Made by a program: the position numbers and the translations under genes. 64,000 nucleotides of DNA from Marsupella aquatica (Eukaryota; Marchantiophyta), in contig OZ316897.1 in NCBI GenBank assembly GCA_973895155.1, positions 4,154,001 to 4,218,000 on the forward strand. Reading direction: 5' to 3'. Positions 34,251 through 45,769 of this stretch are shown in pieces (positions within the stretch are counted from its first letter, which is position 1; every line of letters begins with the position of its first letter). The notes beneath the pieces were generated by a model that was given only the letters and a program-made list of their open reading frames with translations, searched no databases and had not been told where the DNA came from.

Positions 34251-34482
34251 AAGTAGAGTTTGTTTGAGGTTGATGTTTTGTAGATGATGAGGGTTCTGTC
34301 TATCAAGGGTACTTGGATAGGTTGATGGGCTGCCCCTGGATGCACTCTGGGACTTGAGACACTTGCACTGATGGCTGTTTGGAATATTGGTGTCCCCTTT
34401 GCTGATGCTTCTAATTTCTGATTGTTCCCCTTGCTGCGGGGCTTTCGTGGCTCAAATTTATAAAATTAAAATGGATTTAAGG

Positions 34483-34498
34483 AAACTTGAAACACAGT
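34483..34498. repeat. 16-bp target-site duplication, right copy (outer LINE)
   Basis: aaacttgaaacacagt, identical to 20428-20443. Confidence 0.85.
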
Positions 34499-36715
34499 GC
34501 AGGTTGTGACAATTATCTTGATTTATGTAAACCTTCTTGTCATGCAAAGCAGACTAATCCAGCGCTTTACCATAAAGCTACTCAACCGAGACCTTGCCTA
34601 CAAAAAACTGGAATTTAATTTGCAAGTTTTACTAGTGATCTTCTGGGGTGGTAATTGTTCAGTCGACTCAGGGGTATTTGCACAACTCATTTCATTGGTT
34701 CTATATATAAAAAAACAATAGGAACACCTTGTTCTAGTGGATTTTTAATTAGTTATGTGTTATTTATGGTGGCCTCTAGTTTATAGTGTTTCCCTATCGT
34801 TTCCGATGCATTGGGGGATTCAACCTCCTATTTTATCTTGCTCCAAAACGACTTGTCTTTTGGACTTTTCTTCGCAAATTTCAAGATGCTGGTATATATT
34901 GACTCTCTTCGAATAGGGCTAGAATAGTACCTGCTAGAACATGTATGTTGTAAAACCATTTTCTTTAGGCAATAATGCTCATAATCATATTCCAGCAGGA
35001 GATATATATATATTAATATCCAATTTCTTAATCTTGAACCTGGTCGGTAAGCTTAATCTCCTAGGTAGATTCCAAGGTTAAGCAAAGAATTCAAGCCCCA
35101 ACGAGAAACTAGTGCAGTACCAGTGATATCATCTAGCAGCGTCAAGAAACCTAGATGGGTAGTAAGAGGCGTTTGTGAAGGTGGCAGCGCCAAATATGCC
35201 CACTCTGTTCATTGTTAAAGCCATCAAAGAAATGAGCCATACGGTCAAAATAAAGCAGCTCAATTCCTATATGCCGTTTGGTGTCATGACAGCAGAATCA
35301 GGACATCGTGACGGCTTTTGTGAGTGAATGTTGTAAAGAAAGGCCCCCCAAAACAACATTGATAGAAGAAGTAGTCATGCACTAAACCTTCTACTATAAT
35401 TAAGAGTGGCCGACCAACGTGATAGAATTTGTAAAACCTATAACTCTTCACCTGAATTGCTTGAATTGTACTATAACCAGAACGTGATAGACAATACATC
35501 TTCCCAAGTTAGAGGTGTATTAATATAGGAAGCTTGCGCTTTTCATATTCAATGCAACTACTTCTAAGAGTTATCCATGTATATAGCCAGCCCAATATTG
35601 ATGAAGGGTGATTTTGGGGAACTTTGCACTTTGTAGCACGCACAGGGAACTGTGAGCCTTGCGTCTCAACGAGTGAGTCAATTGCATGATAGTCCACAAA
35701 AAGCCAACAACGATTCACAATAACGTACCTACCAAGAGTTGTTGTCAATGAGCAGCACAATAGGACTTAAAAGCAAAGAAAACATCAAAACTGAACCATG
35801 AAACATCCATAAATTCCCTGTAAAGTTTTCTTGGCATGGGACCAATACTACTTGCTAGCAAATCATGTGGAAGCTTTACATTTCTAAGTGACGGAGGAGG
35901 TTGAATTCTCCAGTACCGGCCCAAAGCCTCAACCTCACGTGAGCTAGATCTTAAGAGGAGGAAGATTGATCAACCACAAACCTTTCATTTCTAGTTGATT
36001 GTCTAGACAACATGGACTAACACAAGACAGAAGATGGAGGGATCATAACTAGCAAGCTATTGGCGTTCCATCGGGCATAAAGTTTTGGTTTGCAGTGAGA
36101 GGATTGTCATAACTTTTGGTTTCCAGCCTCTGAAACGCAACTGCATGCACACTGGGAAGACTGACTGCCCTCTAGGCCAGCCGATTCGTAGCAAGTTGGA
36201 GAGCAACTCAATTGCAGGTCTATCACTCCAAGCCCCCTTGTGTTGGTGTGCACTTGTCTTTAAATCTCCTTCTCCTCAAGGCTCAAGCGCACAGAGTGAG
36301 GGCCTCTTGTACTCAAGGATTAGAAGTTAGAACTGTCAGACCTGTGTCACAAAGTCATCGGAACTTTCACAGGAATAGAGAAGTGTATATAATTTGGGAG
36401 CAACTTGGGGAGCAATCAATCACGTAGAGCTTTAGCTGCCATTGTTGCACAAGGATGGTAGGATTCCAACTTGTTTGGAAGGTCACGAAGTATGGAAGAT
36501 GCCAGAAAAGGTTTGAACGCTTTCTGAATTACATTGGACAATCCTCCCTGTCGGCGAGAGATATATATCATGATGGATGTGGGGAATTCCTGCCCGTTGT
36601 CGTAAGGGAATTAGATTATATGGAGAATAGCTTGGTTTTGTGTGAAAATATAAAAGTTTTTTGTGGTAAAAATGAGATTTTGGGTTTTACCAAGTAAAAT
36701 TATAAGTCTTGGTAA
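34499..36715. other. Non-coding interval
   Basis: No coding frame here shows family motifs. Before the LINE arrived, this sequence was contiguous with the sequence left of 20428. I see no gene or repeat worth naming. Confidence 0.5.
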
Positions 36716-36960
36716 TTTTTAAGATTTACCATAGTAAATAGTCACTTCTAGAATTTACCATAGTAAAAAGGTAAATTCTAGTAACTTCTAGAATCTACCT
36801 TAGTAAATAGTAATTTCTTGTATTTACCATAGTAAAAGGTAAATTCCGGTAATGCCTAGAATTTATCATGGTAAAAAATGAGTTCTAGAATTTACCGTGG
36901 TAAAAAGTAAGTTCTAGTAAGTTCTAATAAGTTCTAGTTAATTCTAGTATCTTCTAGGAT
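36716..36960. repeat. Imperfect tandem repeat of a TTCTAGAATTTACCATAGTAAA-like unit
   Basis: At least six diverged copies of a 30-40 bp unit combining ttctaga, atttaccatagtaaa and ggtaaattctagtaa. The unit contains short self-complementary pieces (tttac...gtaaa, ttctagaa). It directly precedes a TATA-like promoter. Confidence 0.7.
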
Positions 36961-36989
36961 ACTCTTGTAAAGGGACCAACTGGCCTGGC

Positions 36990-37090
36990 TCCAACTATAA
37001 ATAAGAGGGAGGTTTGCCCTCCCAGGGGAGTCCATTTTTCCAGTATTTCAAGTGTATAAGTGTAAGGATAGAGTGCATAGAGCGCATATT
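36990..37090 (+). promoter_or_regulatory. Possible promoter (TATA box), LTR-like
   Basis: ctataaataagagg at about 36995-37008 is a good plant TATA box, followed by a C/T-rich leader and, about 75-95 bases on, several gt-rich stretches. The repeat array just upstream could be its enhancer-like region. I could not find a second LTR copy or a tRNA primer site, so retroelement origin is only a guess. Confidence 0.35.
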
Positions 37091-37099
37091 GTGTACATT

Positions 37100-40000
37100 T
37101 GCATTGGAGGAATACTTGAACATTGGTTCTAGGACTAACGGAATGGCTATGCCGTCGATTTCTATGGTGGAAGGGTTCTAAGTTTCTTGATTCTTGGTCA
37201 TGGAAGGCACTGCCACCACTCGAGTACCTTGAAGATGGAACTTTGAATCTGGCAAGGTCGGCTATGCCGCCAATACCATAGATATAATGTCCACAAACCT
37301 GTGATCAAGTAGGGACGGCTCTGCCGCTAAACCTTTCTTAGTTAGTAAGCATAATAGGAAGTATGAATATCAATAATGATTTGAATGAGAGTCCACAAAT
37401 TTTGAATTTGCATTCTACGATGAGCATTAAGTTGATAGTAAAGAGGAAGGTAGATATTAGGCAGGTTCTTACACAGAAGTTTGGGAAAGAAGGATACACT
37501 ACAATTATCGCGTCGTTGGATCCATTAATACTATATAGATACATAGATGGGGATGTGAGTGTGTTCATAATAGTGTAATAGAAGAGAGATCATAGCCGAG
37601 AGTTGATAGAAGTAAGTAGAGAAGATTATCACTTGGAGGAGAGATTTGTGGAGTGTGGGCCTGGCCCCAACTACTCTGGTGTTATTGCCATTATCTGGAG
37701 TAGATCACACATATCTCTTGGTACCAAAAGTGCTTAGGAGTCCTTGCAGAAAAGGGTACGCCCTTCCCATCCAGTTTATCTGGAGAAAACCGCAAGAGGC
37801 ACAGGGGAACCCAAGGAACTTGAGAAATGGCCGGGAGGGGACAAGGCTCTCAAGGGAATTGGTTCTAAGCATGAGGTCTCTTACAAGTGATAAGTAGCAT
37901 AATTAGCACATGCAGCCAGGCACCCGACATGTTCTTGAGAGCTCACTATTCCTATGACACCGTCGGGAGGCCGGACCCCCAAATGCTCTATGATGCATGT
38001 GGATGCCATTGGAACTATCACCTGAAACAAGATACCAATTTTGGGATTGTCCCCGACGCACTTTTCCCCCTATATTTGCCGCAAGAGGCGCCCACAGATA
38101 TTCGGAGCGGTGGCATGCACTCAGGTCGATGAGATGCGGAGGGAGCGTCAATCAACGCTAAAAGCCAAGACGATGGAGCTACACGAGCAGGCAGGCGATG
38201 AATCTTATACGACACTTTGAAGATCTCACTTGAATCTAGATCTGATTTCAACAGTTATTACTGACATGCTTGTCTTAATTGGAATTTGCAAATTATGTAC
38301 ATACCTCCAATTTCTCTTCATCAATAAATACTATATGATCTCATATCATACTTTGATGATCTTACTTGTCGATCTGAACTAAACTGTTACTAAAATTAAG
38401 GCTTGTCTTGGATTTGAACCTGCGCATTCCAAATTCCAAATATTTCCAGAGAGAATCAAGAACAATGCATGAAATCCTCTTTACCTTTTCCCTGGCCTTT
38501 TCCTACCTTTTCCTCTTGTGAGCAATTGTCAATCAATGTACGCACTCTACTAATCGATCGAGGGAAGCAAATACACATGTTACATCTGATAGACAGAGCA
38601 AAAGAGAATGCCAAACTAAATGTCCATAGGAGAAGCAGCTGAATTGGAATGCAAATTAAGCATAGCCTGACCTAACACCTGAAGACTTGAATAGAAAGAA
38701 TGACGCTACCGCAATCAGATGTCACTTGCTCTACGCAAGTGGCCCACGCTCCTTATAAATCTGCAACTACCCTGCTTTCCAATTGGCAACTTACAATTTT
38801 CCGCCTAGCAGGAAGAGAGGGCAAGTTCATATCTCTAGCTGTCGATTAGTAGATTAGAATCGAGTTCTAGTCTAGACTCATCGGAGAGGGAAAGTCACAG
38901 TAGAAGGATTGACAATAATTAGGCAATTCAGGGCTTAGAGAACTCACTCAGTTTGGGTTGGAGCTAGTTTGGGATGGTGTTGTATTGCACTTGGCAAGAC
39001 TTGGACAGAGCTTGCCAAAATTCTCTGTCGCTTCGTGGATGGAGCAAGACTACCGTAGATAAACTTCACCTTCCAGGATCAAGCATATCTGGTGTGTCAT
39101 TCCCTGTGAATCTGGCATGGGCTGGATGCTGTGCCCATGCCCCCTCTCTCTACGGCTGTCCGTGTGTGCGTGCATGTTCTCCCGGCCTGGATGTTCTCCC
39201 AGGGCCACCTGCTCCGTTGTGCAAAACCAGATGTGGTGCTGATAAGGGATTAAAATGGCAAGCTCCTTTTTTGGGTCCTTTTTATAGCAATCCAATACAA
39301 TCTATCTCTCAAACTCTCTGTACGTAGTCTCCCTCCATTTGTCACATATGCGTACTCCATGAGAAATAATTAAGTAGGGGTGATTGATTTAGCGTTGAAT
39401 CCGTTGACCCGCCCGAGTGCAAGGTTTTGCAGACGAAGATATTGAAACCCCATTTAACAAACGCATTGCCGCCCAGCATTGCCATCCTTGATGCAAATCG
39501 TCAAGCAGAATTAGTAACTTGAGCCATCGGTTTTCTATCCCCTTTTGTCACTTGTGCCTTTCCAACTAGTAATTCACCTACTCAGTGTGGAATCTGCCGA
39601 CAAACTTTCGTTGAGCAGTGTATCCTCTTCCGTCCACTCTTCATAGTAGGTACGTCGGCTTTCCGCTGCATGTGATTGTTCCCCGGAAAGGTTTTGGCCT
39701 GCTCCGGTACATCTATCATACTTCTTTTGCCCCTTGCTTCTGCCTTAACTACGCTTATATTGATTTGAATAGCTAGAATCTTGAAGACGTATTGTAAAAT
39801 TGTTGAGCACTTACTTTGCTGGTTTGTAGTGTCAAAAAGAAATTTATCGGTGACCAAAGCCTGGATTTCTGAACCCTTCAACTATACTTCCAATATGCTC
39901 ATGGGGAGAAACTCTAGCGATAGAGCAGGACTTAGCCTTTGAGATTTTAGCAAGTGAACTCGAGAGGCAAAGATTTGGATTGCATGTTCAAGAAAAGGGA

Positions 40001-40847
40001 GAGAGGAGGAACGAGGGACGACAAACTCCGAGCAGTTTGTCGACCATATCAATGGGTCTCAATTGTCGCATTGATCTTTGGGTTTCCATTCTCTGGCGTG
40101 CAAAAGTCTAATATAGAAGGGCAATTGGATTCTAGAGGACAACAAACTAACTGTTCCCCCCACTGTTTCCTCACTTGTGAAGTGTGTGCAACTATCCATG
40201 CTCTAGTGCAAGTGCCAATCGGAGCAAGTGAGTCTACAAGAATTATCAAAAGTTTAGGTCTTTAAAGGCCAGTATTGATAGTCATTACTTATAATGGAAA
40301 TCAAAGCAAGAGAATTGAGAGCTAGCAGGACCAATAAAAAATTGGATCTCTACTTTTGTGCCTATTCTCTAGCTTCTCGATCAATTGTATGAACAGCTTG
40401 ATTGGTCCGTCGATGGGAAGAATCAATTTGTACTGTCTTTACATTCTTGTTGCACTAGTGAGAGATCACAGAAGTTGTTAGTTTGAAGAAGATGATTTGC
40501 CTTGAGCATGAATTGATAGACTAATCAATCTCTTTCAATCAACTCCTCTCTATCCCACAATTTTTGTTGTTTTCTCTAAGTTCCATGGTTCATTTTTCCC
40601 CGTTGAGATTCTCTCAAAACCTACTTCTAATTGTCATCCGAATACTTGCATTACAGATGGAAAGCAATTCGGAAAACGAGTATGATTGGGAAAGCAGTTA
40701 CTAAATTACATGAGCAACACAAGTCCCATGCCGGTCAATATGAGGGACCCCATCTTAAGATAGAATGAAGAAAATTTGAAGGACCTTTTTGTCATGACTG
40801 GCGCCTATATATCAAACTTGATATTGGATAGGAGGAAAGAAGTGAGA
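37100..40847. other. Interval without supported genes
   Basis: Several frames of 70-120 codons occur (for example 37363-37578, 37887-38132, 38974-39327), but none has motifs, splice support or a paralogue in the window. Confidence 0.45.
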
Positions 40848-41770
40848 TGAAATTACCGCAATGGATTGTCAACGACTTGAAAGTTCTGATAGCTGCCAAA
40901 AGACATGAGTTTGAAATGACATGAGAACTAATGGAAGGGGACAGAAGGCAAAGGGAAAGGCGGTCAACGACTTGAAAGTTTTGATAGCTGCCAAAAGACA
41001 TGAGTTTGAAATTGACATGAGAACTAATGGAAGGGAACAGAAGGCAAAGGGAAAGTCGGTTTCCAGAGGACAGAGGATTGTTGATTTCTTGAAAGAGAAT
41101 GGGGTGACTGATTCTATTTGAGATGAAGAGAGTTATAGAGCGATGTGGCAGATTTTGTCAATGGATTGGTGGGACCTCTACGACTATGACAGAGTGAGGC
41201 CCTCTGGTTCTAAGTCCTACTATGAGATGTCTCCTTCAGAGTGCAAACAATGCTCACTATTTCCCATTTCCTGAAGAGTTCCACTTTGCTCTAGGGGTTT
41301 TGGAACTAGACACTCTTTGCCTTTCCCTCTCAAGCAATATTTAATGAACCCTGTCTGCTATAGACACCTCCTGAATTTGGCGGATTTTGTTAATCCTTTG
41401 GATATGGGTGTTACGATAATAATGGATCACATCCTGTGACGATTTTCCCACTTACTAGTTGCGGAAGCAATTTAGTAAGAAGAGCCTAATATCCTATTTT
41501 CCATGCAGGCCAGTCACTCCTAGATTGCAAGTGCATCTAGCAGCAGCTAAAAGCTGGGTGTCGAATGCTCTCCATCAAGTTATGGAATCTATAGAGAAGA
41601 AGCTTTTGGGGGCATAAAAGCAGGCTGCTATAGATATTATCGATAACTTGGGTAACAAGGCCGCATAATACATCTTACTTTCACAACGCAAAGTAGCTAT
41701 GTTGCAATATGAGCTCAACTACACCAAGGAGAATGCTCTGTCCGGGCTGCTAATGCAAGTCAAACGAGTT
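40830..41770 (+). pseudogene. Decayed trihelix (Myb/SANT-like) gene
   Basis: A diverged relative of the trihelix gene at 16200. LPQWIVNDLKVLIAAKRHEFE (near 40855) matches LPDWTNEEMKCLIAAKRSEHL. RIVDFLKENGVTDSI, a TGA at 41119, then DEESYRAMWQILSMDWWDLYDYD match VAKFMEDEGFTRPIRDPSS to KIYDYEKK, with Arg in the paralogue at the stop. SYYEMSPSECKQCSLFP matches SYFDMDEKERRLQQFP. The 5' part was duplicated in tandem (95-bp unit), which breaks the frame. Further downstream (about 41530-41750) a helical stretch includes possible TAA stops at 41615 and 41666. Clearly a pseudogene; whether host or Harbinger-derived is open. Confidence 0.55.
40868..41058. repeat. Tandem duplication, 95-bp unit, two copies
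   Basis: Units at 40868-40962 and 40963-41058, both beginning gtcaacgacttgaaagtt, differ by a few substitutions and one inserted T. They duplicate the first trihelix segment. Confidence 0.85.
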
Positions 41771-44748
41771 TCAGATGCCCAGGTACATTAGATAATTGCC
41801 TATGTTGCAACCCCAAGAATATCATTATGAATGAGCATTGGAAGGAACTGATAGTATGTGAAGGATTGGCTTGAATTGAAAGGATCCCTTAGAAGACAAA
41901 CATGAAGAGAAAATGTATGAGAGAATTCAATAGAACGTTCCTCTAGGGAGCACCTTTGGAAGAACATAAGGAAGAAGGAAAAGCATTTGAGTAGAGACTA
42001 TAATGGAGGGGACTCGAATTAGAGAATCCACGAAAAGAAACCTTGCGGATCGATGAGATGACAAAGGATCAAAGGAGACATAGTGGCGCACTAAGACTCA
42101 GAAGAGAAGGCTGAAATTGTCAAAAATCCTTTCAAGAATACTTCATTGCTATAGAGCTAGGGACAAGATTGAGGGGAACAAGAGCACGAAAGGAACACGT
42201 GCAACAAAGTCAGATCCCTTGACAACATAGATAGCAAAAACAACAACATTGCTGTCAGTTTCCCTTGAGAAAATCACAAAGGAAAGTCATTTCCCATCAC
42301 TGCAACACAAAACACAGAGTTTTTCCACATGCGCGATTGAAGCAGCTTGAATATCTAATATTCCTTCTGTTGATACGATCGTGGAACCAGGCAAACTTGT
42401 GGCCAATATGTTGGTTGTGCTGGTCTCGCCGCTTATTTAGCTAATTATAAAGCCAATGATGAATAGGGAAAATTCATAACTATAAAGAGAATAGGAATGA
42501 AAAAGAGAATAGGGATAAACAGCTTGGACTGTTTTGTCGTTTTGTTGTGTCCGACAACAAAACCAAGTCCTAGGTATGGAGGTGCGTAAGCACTTTTAGA
42601 TGCGGAGCCTTTCCCCGTGCACTCTCACAATATTATCATCAAGTGCTGGGATGATTAGCCATCACCTAGCTCTCCGACTCAAGTTTACCCCGTGGTTATA
42701 AACAATCGTACTTGAAGTCGAATCTCATGACTAAATCCTAATTTCAAATATAAAATAGAGCCTTGTGACTGAAGCCTTGGGAAGGCCGCAACTAAGACCC
42801 AACAAATGTAAAGCAATAAACTATTACAAAAAGAAAATTTCAATTGCATAATTAAGCCCTCAATTGGGTCATCAAAATGAATTAATGAGTGGTAATTAAT
42901 TGCTAATCAAACAGAAAAACAAAAATTTACCCCACTACACTATAAATCAAAATATAACATCATTCTCATAAATTTGAGATTGGAAACTTTATTTCACAGT
43001 TCAATGAGTTGTAATAGAAAAGGGGTAAACAAAAATGGTCTAAAATGAATAAGAGCATTTTAATTTTTTCCTCAATGATGAGACAAAAATGAATACTAAG
43101 ACACAATTAGTTGATTTCCATGTATACCAGGCATCAAGAAGTAAAATGTGAAACAATGCATGATTGAAGTATAAATTGCTTGAATGGTATAAATTATATA
43201 TTAAAAAGAGCAAATGTTTGGAACAAAATATGAATGGTGCATGAGAAGGAACAAACATGACATGGAAGGATCATTTGTTTACTTATGACATAAGTTATTA
43301 CAATGAAAACTCCATAGACCTCAATTTGAGGAGGAGAAAATAATGTATTGCCCCAATCATATAGCCCTTAAGGCATTCAAATACGAACTAGCAATACTAA
43401 TTATTAATACAAGGTATAGATAAAGATTCACGTTCTATATCTAGTGGGGATAGTTGTTAAGCTTACCATGCAGTATATATTGGCTAATCTCATATAAGAT
43501 CGATATATATATAGGGTATTCTAAGAATGGGTGAAGAATGCGCATACAAAATAATGAGAATTTGAGATTTGAGGGGGAGAGAAGTACACCCTCCTCATAC
43601 GCATCCATTGGATTATTTGAGTTCCATTTTGCAAATGATATCAAATGAGGAAGTGCCTTTAGCACATGCTATGAAATGAAGTGCACAAGAGCACATGAAA
43701 TACTGATGATGAACAATCATGAAAAGTATTTGGTAAAAACAAATAAGATAAGTGGAGAGAAGAGAAATTCTCCTTGAGATTTGAAAAGCCTTCGATAGAA
43801 GTGTGTGAAAATCCCTAACACCACCATGGCTTTGCCACTACTACTTATGAACACATGTGACATGTATATATGTTGGTAATTAAACGATTTATATAACATG
43901 GAAAAAATGATTTTCATATCTATGGATCCAAAAGGAAACTAAAGACAATTACGGAATACCACCCAAAATGATGGAAGACTAACGTATGCAAGTTGTTTGC
44001 AGAAAATGCATATCTAATTATAAACACCATGAAGGAAAACTTGAGATCGAATGAAGAACACAAATAAAGACTCCCATTTGAAGGAAGAATGTGAGACCAA
44101 TCATAAATGAAAACCCAAGATTCAAGTCTCTTCATGCGTCAAGCCTCAAACTTCCCCCATATTAAGAGTTCATATCATGTGACTTACTCCCAAGAGGGGA
44201 CCCAATATATTTAAGACCAAATTTTAGATCTATATTTTCACCCCCCTTAATTGAGACATATCCAAAATGACTATAAAATTAAAATAACTACTTTGCGTCA
44301 TACCAAAGCAATGTGCATTGCTCAAATTTGATCTCATCCATCTCCTAGATGAGCTATAGACATGCATGGTCATAGAGCTGCAATTCAATTGTTTACAAAA
44401 CCTCTTGTAAAGGGCAATCTCACCGGACATTTTCAACAACTGTTCCAAAAATTGTTTCTTGCCATTGAGATCCAAGAATACTGATGAACATTAGAGAAAT
44501 CAGTTTATTGTAAAAAAATCTAACCAAACAAATTTAAATTTCAGATAATTCTTTTTTCTCCAGATAAGGTAAGAAGAGTTGTTAATCAGTTTGTGATTGT
44601 TTTTGTGAACACACGTTAGAATTTATGTCATGTGAAGTGTGTAATGTAGTATTAAAACTATTTTCTTATGCAACTGAAGCTGGAAATCAAATTTTAAAGA
44701 CTTCTCGGTTGCCCTAAGTCCAAGTATTGCGTTGCATTATTAACTTGT
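41771..44748. other. AT-rich interval without supported genes
   Basis: No frame with recognisable motifs on either strand. The composition becomes strongly AT-rich from about 42780. Confidence 0.5.
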
Positions 44749-44820
44749 GTGACACGGGTAACGTGTCACTTGACCGAACCCAGGTCGTAGATTAGGACTT
44801 ATACGGTCATTAGGACCGTA
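44749..44820. other. Cluster of perfect short hairpins at the 5' edge of element B
   Basis: gtgacacg-ggtaa-cgtgtcac (44749-44769) is a perfect 8-bp stem with a 5-nt loop. tacggtc-attag-gaccgta (44802-44820) is a perfect 7-bp stem, again with a 5-nt loop. A weaker GACC...GGTC pair lies between them. Confidence 0.75.
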
Positions 44821-45154
44821 GCCATAGCGTAGAATAGCACGTATAGCCATCAAGTTGCCATTATGATTAGATTAGGAGTAGGTTAAGATAACTGAATAAT
44901 TACGAGTTCAGGAAAGGGATTATTACGCACGACCGAGGTACGGTGGCGGCAGCGGACTAAAAATCAGTTAGAAGAATCACGCTTGGACCGAGGCGCCGAC
45001 TTCAGCTCGTTATCAATGACCAAACGGCCTGACCTTCTCACGCTCGGGCTCGTCCTGGCACCCCCATAAGAGAGGAGCCGATGGCACTGCGGGCCATTCG
45101 CTCATGTTTACCTTTTTGGAATTCGCGGACGCTGCCATCCGCTCGCCTTTTTGA

Positions 45155-45769
45155 TTGAATCCAGTCGACCTTTACGAGGAGATTATCGAGGGAGAAGAGC
45201 GGAATGTGGCGAGATTTAGTCAGGACGAGCGAGGCCTCCGCGAAAAAGGACCAGCCAGGTGGGAACGCGGACGCAACGAACCGGACTACGAGGTTAGTAT
45301 GACCCTCACAGCCTTGGGATTTTGGACCTTGTTTGGCGAGGTAGGTGCTAAGTTCTCCGAGACTTACTGGTACTCTTGCCCCGAGAAAGCCGCTTACGAA
45401 CGAAGGTACGCGAAGCTGGTAACCAAGGTAGCACTGGTTAATTGCGAAAGGACAGCCATCACCAGGGATTCTAGCTACAACGAGCTGCGAGACTACATCA
45501 CCGAACTATATCTCAGCGAGGAAGGGCTTAGATCGGTAGCAGAGGCGATTCTTGAGGTTCCAGCTAAGTTCTTTAAGCTGAAGGGCAACCAGCGGCTTAC
45601 TCAAGCGGAGTTCGACAAGATTCCGGGGTACCTAGACCAGCAGATCGCAGCCAAAAAGCGCCAAGAAGACATCAGCAGACAACGGGAAGCGGCGCGTAAT
45701 CTCACGTTCCTCGGGAAAGCTCCAATGCCTTCAACTGGGATATGGCTACCCCAGTGCCTCAACCGATGA
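45155..45769 (+). pseudogene. Element B, N-terminal part of the protein
   Basis: 204 codons of charged, helical sequence (SETYWYSCPEKAAYERRYAKLVTKVA, then FDKIPGYLDQQIAAKKRQEDISRQ) ending at TGA 45767. It overlaps the next frame (45742 on) by 28 bases in the -1 register. In element A the equivalent N-terminal part is in one frame with the core, so a single indel near 45700-45769 is the simple reading. No classic slippery heptamer is visible at the overlap. An intron is not excluded. Confidence 0.5.

Larger units (their letters stand above)
20444..34482 (+). mobile_element. Outer L1-type LINE, split by a nested LINE
   Basis: One LINE bounded by a 16-bp TSD (20428-20443 and 34483-34498). Without the nested element and its extra TSD copy it is about 6.7 kb: 5' UTR 20444-20969, ORF1 20970-22994, ORF2 23018-23558 continued at 30875-34250, then a 3' UTR ending in tataaaattaaaatgg. 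The 3' ends of the two LINEs are alike (gggg-tttcgtgg or tttcacggg, then tataaaa), so they belong to one family. Four in-frame stops and three homopolymer frameshifts make it immobile. Confidence 0.85.

Noticed and set aside
38974-39327. 117-codon + strand frame
   Set aside because: No family resemblance and no supporting splice or paralogue evidence.
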